The notes under the pieces are model-generated. The model made no database searches. It worked only from the letters and a program-made list of their open reading frames with translations, and was not told where the DNA came from. A DNA stretch of 8,318 nt, taken from Rugosimonospora sp036494675 (GTDB lineage Bacteria; Actinomycetota; Actinomycetes; Mycobacteriales; Micromonosporaceae). Positions within the stretch are counted from its first letter, which is position 1, and the number at the start of each line of letters is the position of its first letter. The position numbers were made by a program, and so were the translations under genes. Positions 6,015-8,318 of this stretch are shown here, one piece after another. The DNA is taken from the NCBI GenBank assembly GCA_036494675.1, contig DASXOA010000033.1, forward strand, positions 1-8,318, in the 5' to 3' direction.

Positions 6015-6755
6015 TCAGCCGGTGGTCAGGTCGAGTGCCTTTGCGAGAAGCTCGACGGTACCGGTGAGCCCGGCCCGAGGGCTGTCCTGCCATCGCGGGC
6101 TGTGCGGTTCGAGCCCGGTCGACAGGGGGTACCGCTGGCCCAGGTCGGGAATCTGCCTCCTGGTCTCCTCCGCGTGCGTCAACCACTCGGCGATTCCCCG
6201 CTGGTCCATCCGCTGGTATACGGCGGCGGTCCCGGCGGTGGCGCGAACGGTGGCGTACAGCATGGTGACCACCGAGGGCCGAGCGCCGGGCGAGACGCCC
6301 CACTCGTGGAGGATCCGCAGTAGCCGTTCGAGCCAGTCCTGCTCGTTGGGTCCCTGGGTGGCCTGCGACCACGCACGCTCGGTCAGCCACGGATGGGTCA
6401 GGTACACCTCGAACAGCGCCATCGCCCAGGCGCGCAAGGCGTCGGCCAGGCTCGTGGCCGGGTCCTCCCAGATCGGCATGACCGAGGCGTGGTCCTGCAT
6501 CAGGGCGAGCAGGGTTTCCTTGGTTCCGACGTAGGGATAGAGCGCCATCGCGCTCTTGTCCAGCGTCGCGGCGATCGCCCGGATCGACACCGCCGCCAGA
6601 CCTTCGGCGTCCGCGATCGCGATGCCGGTCTGGAGGATCCCGTCCAGGTCGAGTTGCTGACGGGGGCCGCGGCGTGGGGTGGGCAGGGTCGTGCCGCGGT
6701 GCCGCCAGAGTCGGCGGACGTGCGCGTTCGCGTCCCGGTTGAATTCCCGCACCAT
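6015..6755 (-). CDS. TetR family transcriptional regulator (TetR_C tetracycline-repressor-like C-terminal class)
   Basis: A 246-residue regulator. After a 32-residue arm with LWRHR and a basic patch, the DNA-binding domain runs from about 36 to 87: ILQTGIAIADAEGLAAVSIR, then AIAATLDKSAMALYPYVGTK and ETLLALMQDH. This is the typical helix-turn-helix with an 'ALYPYVGTK' recognition end. The remaining 150 or so residues look helical and resemble the TetR_C ligand-binding and dimer domain, with ERAWSQATQGPNEQDWLERL and a conserved-looking ATVRATAGTA. The start is ATG 6755; the next codon, GTG 6752, is better spaced from AAGGA and is an alternative. It is divergent from the alpha/beta hydrolase gene, 50 bases apart, so it probably represses that gene and itself through the palindrome at 6762-6770. 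The ligand is unknown, perhaps the hydrolase's substrate or product. Confidence 0.9.
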   Translation of the reverse strand: MVREFNRDANAHVRRLWRHRGTTLPTPRRGPRQQLDLDGILQTGIAIADAEGLAAVSIRAIAATLDKSAMALYPYVGTKETLLALMQDHASVMPIWEDPATSLADALRAWAMALFEVYLTHPWLTERAWSQATQGPNEQDWLERLLRILHEWGVSPGARPSVVTMLYATVRATAGTAAVYQRMDQRGIAEWLTHAEETRRQIPDLGQRYPLSTGLEPHSPRWQDSPRAGLTGTVELLAKALDLTTG

Positions 6756-6770
6756 AGTCCTTACAGTGTA
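6739..6770. promoter_or_regulatory. Divergent promoter with palindrome TACAGTGTA, candidate TetR operator
   Basis: On the plus strand TTGAAT (6739-6744) and TACAGT (6762-6767) are 17 bases apart, a good sigma-70-like promoter for the hydrolase with its -35 inside the TetR coding start. On the minus strand TACACT (6770-6765) fits TANNNT and would start the TetR transcript only a few bases before its ATG. The two -10 elements are the two strands of one 9-base palindrome, TACA-G-TGTA (6762-6770). A dimer bound here would block both genes. Confidence 0.5.
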
Positions 6771-6793
6771 TAGCGTTTGTCCGCACGTACCTC

Positions 6794-6805
6794 AGGGAGG
6801 CTCCC
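6794..6805 (+). promoter_or_regulatory. Strong ribosome-binding site within an inverted repeat
   Basis: AGGGAGG (6794-6800) lies 5 bases before the ATG of the hydrolase. GGGAG-G-CTCCC (6795-6805) is self-complementary, so the site could pair with the bases just before the start codon and be partly hidden. The loop is minimal, so the hairpin may be only 4 bp. Confidence 0.6.
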
Positions 6806-7693
6806 ATGGCCACGGCACGGCTTCACGACGGCTCCCCGCTGGAGGTGGCGGTGGTGGGCGACGGACCGGCGGTTCTGCTACCCGTCCGCACGGCCATCAT
6901 CGACGGCGAGGCCGCGGAGCAGATGCGCGCCTGGGGTGCCGACCCGAACCTCGGCCACACCCTCGCCACGAGCCTCGCCGACGCCGGCCTGCGGGTCATC
7001 GCCGCAGACTACGAGGACCACCTCACCCAACACCCCAAACCCCGCACCCTCTGCGCCGCCACCGTCGCGACCGACCTGCTCGCCATCGCCGACGCGGCCG
7101 GCGCGGACCGGTTCGCCTACTACGGCTACTCCTGGTTGGCACTGACCGGCCTCCAACTCGCGATCCGCACCGACCGGCTGACCGCCCTCGCCATGGGCGC
7201 ATTCCCGCCCCTGGATGGCCCCTACCGCCCGATGCTGACCGTCACCCGCGCCGCCCACCGCATGGCTCTCGCCCACCGCATGGCCCTCGCCGATCGCATG
7301 GCCCTCGCCGATCGCGACAAGCGACCCGAAGCCGTTGCCGACGTGCAACCAGGTGACTGGGATGCCGTCGAGGTCACCCGGACTCCCGACCAGACCCAGC
7401 AGTACGTCACCCTCTACGAATCCCTCCAGAACTTCGACGAACGGGCTGCCCTGGATCAGCTCAGCGTTCCGCGGCTCGCGTTCGCGGGCGCCAACGACAC
7501 CATCGACTACGGCCCCCAGTGGGACAGCGCCCGTGTCGCCGTCGCCGACGCACTGAGCGGGAACCGTGACGAACTCACCGCGCGGGGCTGGACCGTCGAA
7601 CTCATCGCGGATACCGACCACATGAGCGCCATGCAGGCAGACAACGTCCTGCCGATCCTGACCCCCTGGCTCAGGGCCAACGCCACGTCCTGA
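6806..7693 (+). CDS. Alpha/beta hydrolase (serine type) controlled by the adjacent TetR regulator
   Basis: A 295-residue soluble protein with an alpha/beta-hydrolase fold and no signal peptide. The nucleophile elbow is GYSWLAL (107-113): Ser109 is in place, but the usual second Gly of G-x-S-x-G is Leu111. The acid is probably Asp231 in FAGANDTIDY and the base His272 in DTDHMSAM. The N-terminal strand reads VAVVGDGPAVLLPV where many relatives have an HG oxyanion motif, so the oxyanion site may be formed differently. Residues 150-170 in the cap region are a tandem repeat (AHRMAL, AHRMAL, ADRMAL, ADR). The gene has a strong ribosome-binding site and its promoter overlaps the TetR palindrome. Esterase, lactonase or peptidase activity cannot be told apart here; detoxification of a ligand sensed by the TetR protein is an inference. 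Confidence 0.85.
   Translation: MATARLHDGSPLEVAVVGDGPAVLLPVRTAIIDGEAAEQMRAWGADPNLGHTLATSLADAGLRVIAADYEDHLTQHPKPRTLCAATVATDLLAIADAAGADRFAYYGYSWLALTGLQLAIRTDRLTALAMGAFPPLDGPYRPMLTVTRAAHRMALAHRMALADRMALADRDKRPEAVADVQPGDWDAVEVTRTPDQTQQYVTLYESLQNFDERAALDQLSVPRLAFAGANDTIDYGPQWDSARVAVADALSGNRDELTARGWTVELIADTDHMSAMQADNVLPILTPWLRANATS
7253..7315 (+). repeat. In-frame 18-bp tandem repeat, 3.5 copies
   Basis: Units begin at 7253, 7271, 7289 and 7307 (partial). The first two differ only at one base (GCTCTC versus GCCCTC), and the third changes CAC to GAT with one further base. Each unit codes for A-(H/D)-R-M-A-L, so copy-number change would keep the frame. It lies in the cap region of the hydrolase. Confidence 0.9.
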
Positions 7694-7733
7694 CGGCGTA
7701 CTCAGGTGCCACGAAGGGCGACCGCCGCGAGCC

Positions 7734-8180
7734 TCACAGTGCCCACCAGCAGAACAGCCGCAGACCCGCCGACCGTGCGCGACCGGCCAACCCCGACAGG
7801 AGGACGAGCACCTGGAGTGCGGTGTCGGCGGTGACGGCCGACTGCCGCAGCTCATCGGTCTGAGACCAGGACCCGGCGGCGTCGGCCAGGGTGGCCCGCG
7901 TGGCCGAGGCCAGGGCCTCCCGCAGGGTGTCCGACACGCTGACGATGAAGGCGCCATCGGCCTCGGGCGACGAGATCAGCTGTCCGGAGCGTGGACGCCT
8001 CGACGCCTCGTCATCACCGCAGCCGGTCAGGACCGCTTCGAGCCGGGGCATCGCGATGACCGGATCGATGCCCTTCAACGACACCACGTCAAACGCGGAC
8101 GGGTTCGGCCCACCGGGCTGGTCGAGCACGCCGAGAGCCGCGTCGTCATCGATGGCCGAGAAATAGTCGCACATCACCAT
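7734..8180 (-). CDS. Conserved actinobacterial protein of unknown function (MCDYFSA-DD type)
   Basis: A 148-residue protein of a family I recall from many actinobacterial genomes without a known role. It begins MVMCDYFSAIDDDAALGVLD, followed by DVVSLKGIDPV (31-41), RLEAVLTGC (46-54), RPRSGQLISSPE (62-73) and FIVSVSDTLREAL (78-90). The C-terminal half is helical and ends in RLFCWWAL. There is no signal peptide or transmembrane segment. I chose ATG 8180 because GAGGA (8192-8188) lies 7 bases upstream; ATG 8174 is possible, and longer in-frame versions lack the family's conserved start. It lies just after a decayed minus-strand reading frame and converges on the hydrolase gene, with no clear hairpin in the 40-base gap (7694-7733). 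Confidence 0.75.
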   Translation of the reverse strand: MVMCDYFSAIDDDAALGVLDQPGGPNPSAFDVVSLKGIDPVIAMPRLEAVLTGCGDDEASRRPRSGQLISSPEADGAFIVSVSDTLREALASATRATLADAAGSWSQTDELRQSAVTADTALQVLVLLSGLAGRARSAGLRLFCWWAL

Positions 8181-8205
8181 GCCGAGATCCTCGCATCCGA
8201 GTCCG

Positions 8206-8318
8206 TCAGACGACGGTGGACTCCAGGGCCTCCCGCGCGAACAGTTCGCTGGGCTCCAGTTTCCGCACCCTGGTCGCACAGCGCCTTCGCCTGCTCGAAG
8301 GCGTCGTACAGCGAGCGG
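8206..8318 (-). pseudogene. Frame-disrupted 3' end of an unidentified gene
   Basis: Reading from the right edge, one minus frame gives RSLYDAFEQAKALCDQ with nearly all third positions G or C. After the GGG run at 8270-8268 that frame loses its bias, while the neighbouring frame gains it and reads VRKLEPSELFAREALESTVV before TGA at 8208-8206. The two halves join into one helical, charged C-terminus if one base is removed, so a single-base insertion is likely, either in the genome or in the assembly. Without a shift, the first frame runs on to TGA at 8176-8174 and overlaps the next start. I do not recognise the product. It is the nearest upstream gene of the 7734-8180 gene on the same strand. 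Confidence 0.5.

Noticed and set aside
7253..7315. Possible CRISPR-like or DNA-structural repeat
   Set aside because: The 18-bp units are contiguous without spacers and keep the coding frame, so this is a coding tandem repeat.
6878..7957. Long minus-strand frame across the second hydrolase
   Set aside because: The repeat and Gly-rich translation come from the antisense of the hydrolase; no ribosome-binding site or family motif.

Overview
The window is GC-rich DNA with strong G/C bias at third codon positions, GTG starts, TANNNT -10 elements, a probable leaderless gene and a secreted CBM2-bearing esterase. Together these point to a filamentous actinobacterium, possibly a soil Micromonosporaceae or Streptomyces-like organism; the genus is inference only. 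No tRNA, rRNA, CRISPR array or transposase was seen.

Layout. Positions 1-232 (minus) hold part of a GH97-type glycoside hydrolase N-terminal domain that runs off the left edge and seems to lack its own 5' part. A gene-poor stretch (275-788) carries a candidate promoter and several inverted repeats. It leads to a secreted CE1/PHB-depolymerase-family esterase with a C-terminal CBM2 (789-2141), followed by a textbook hairpin terminator (2148-2175). A RibD-C/dihydrofolate-reductase-like protein (2197-2778, minus) and a lipoprotein of the Yx(FWY)xxD repeat family (3140-3730, plus) are divergent across about 360 bases. An epoxide-hydrolase-like alpha/beta hydrolase (3786-4637, minus) is divergent from a GH3 lipoprotein (4740-5948, plus). 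A TetR regulator (6015-6755, minus) is divergent from a second alpha/beta hydrolase (6806-7693, plus); their promoters share one palindrome. At the right edge are a conserved uncharacterised actinobacterial protein (7734-8180, minus) and the frame-disrupted 3' end of another gene (8206-8318, minus).

How they fit together. The window is mostly independent single-gene units rather than one operon. A secreted-carbohydrate theme links the GH97 fragment, the CE1-CBM2 esterase and the GH3 lipoprotein. The clearest local circuit is the TetR/hydrolase pair. I found no convincing new multi-gene system. The most unusual points are the GH3 protein whose NagZ-type Asp-His acid/base dyad is replaced, the palindromic face-to-face -10 region of the TetR/hydrolase pair, the in-frame 18-bp tandem repeat in the hydrolase, and the decayed genes at both edges.
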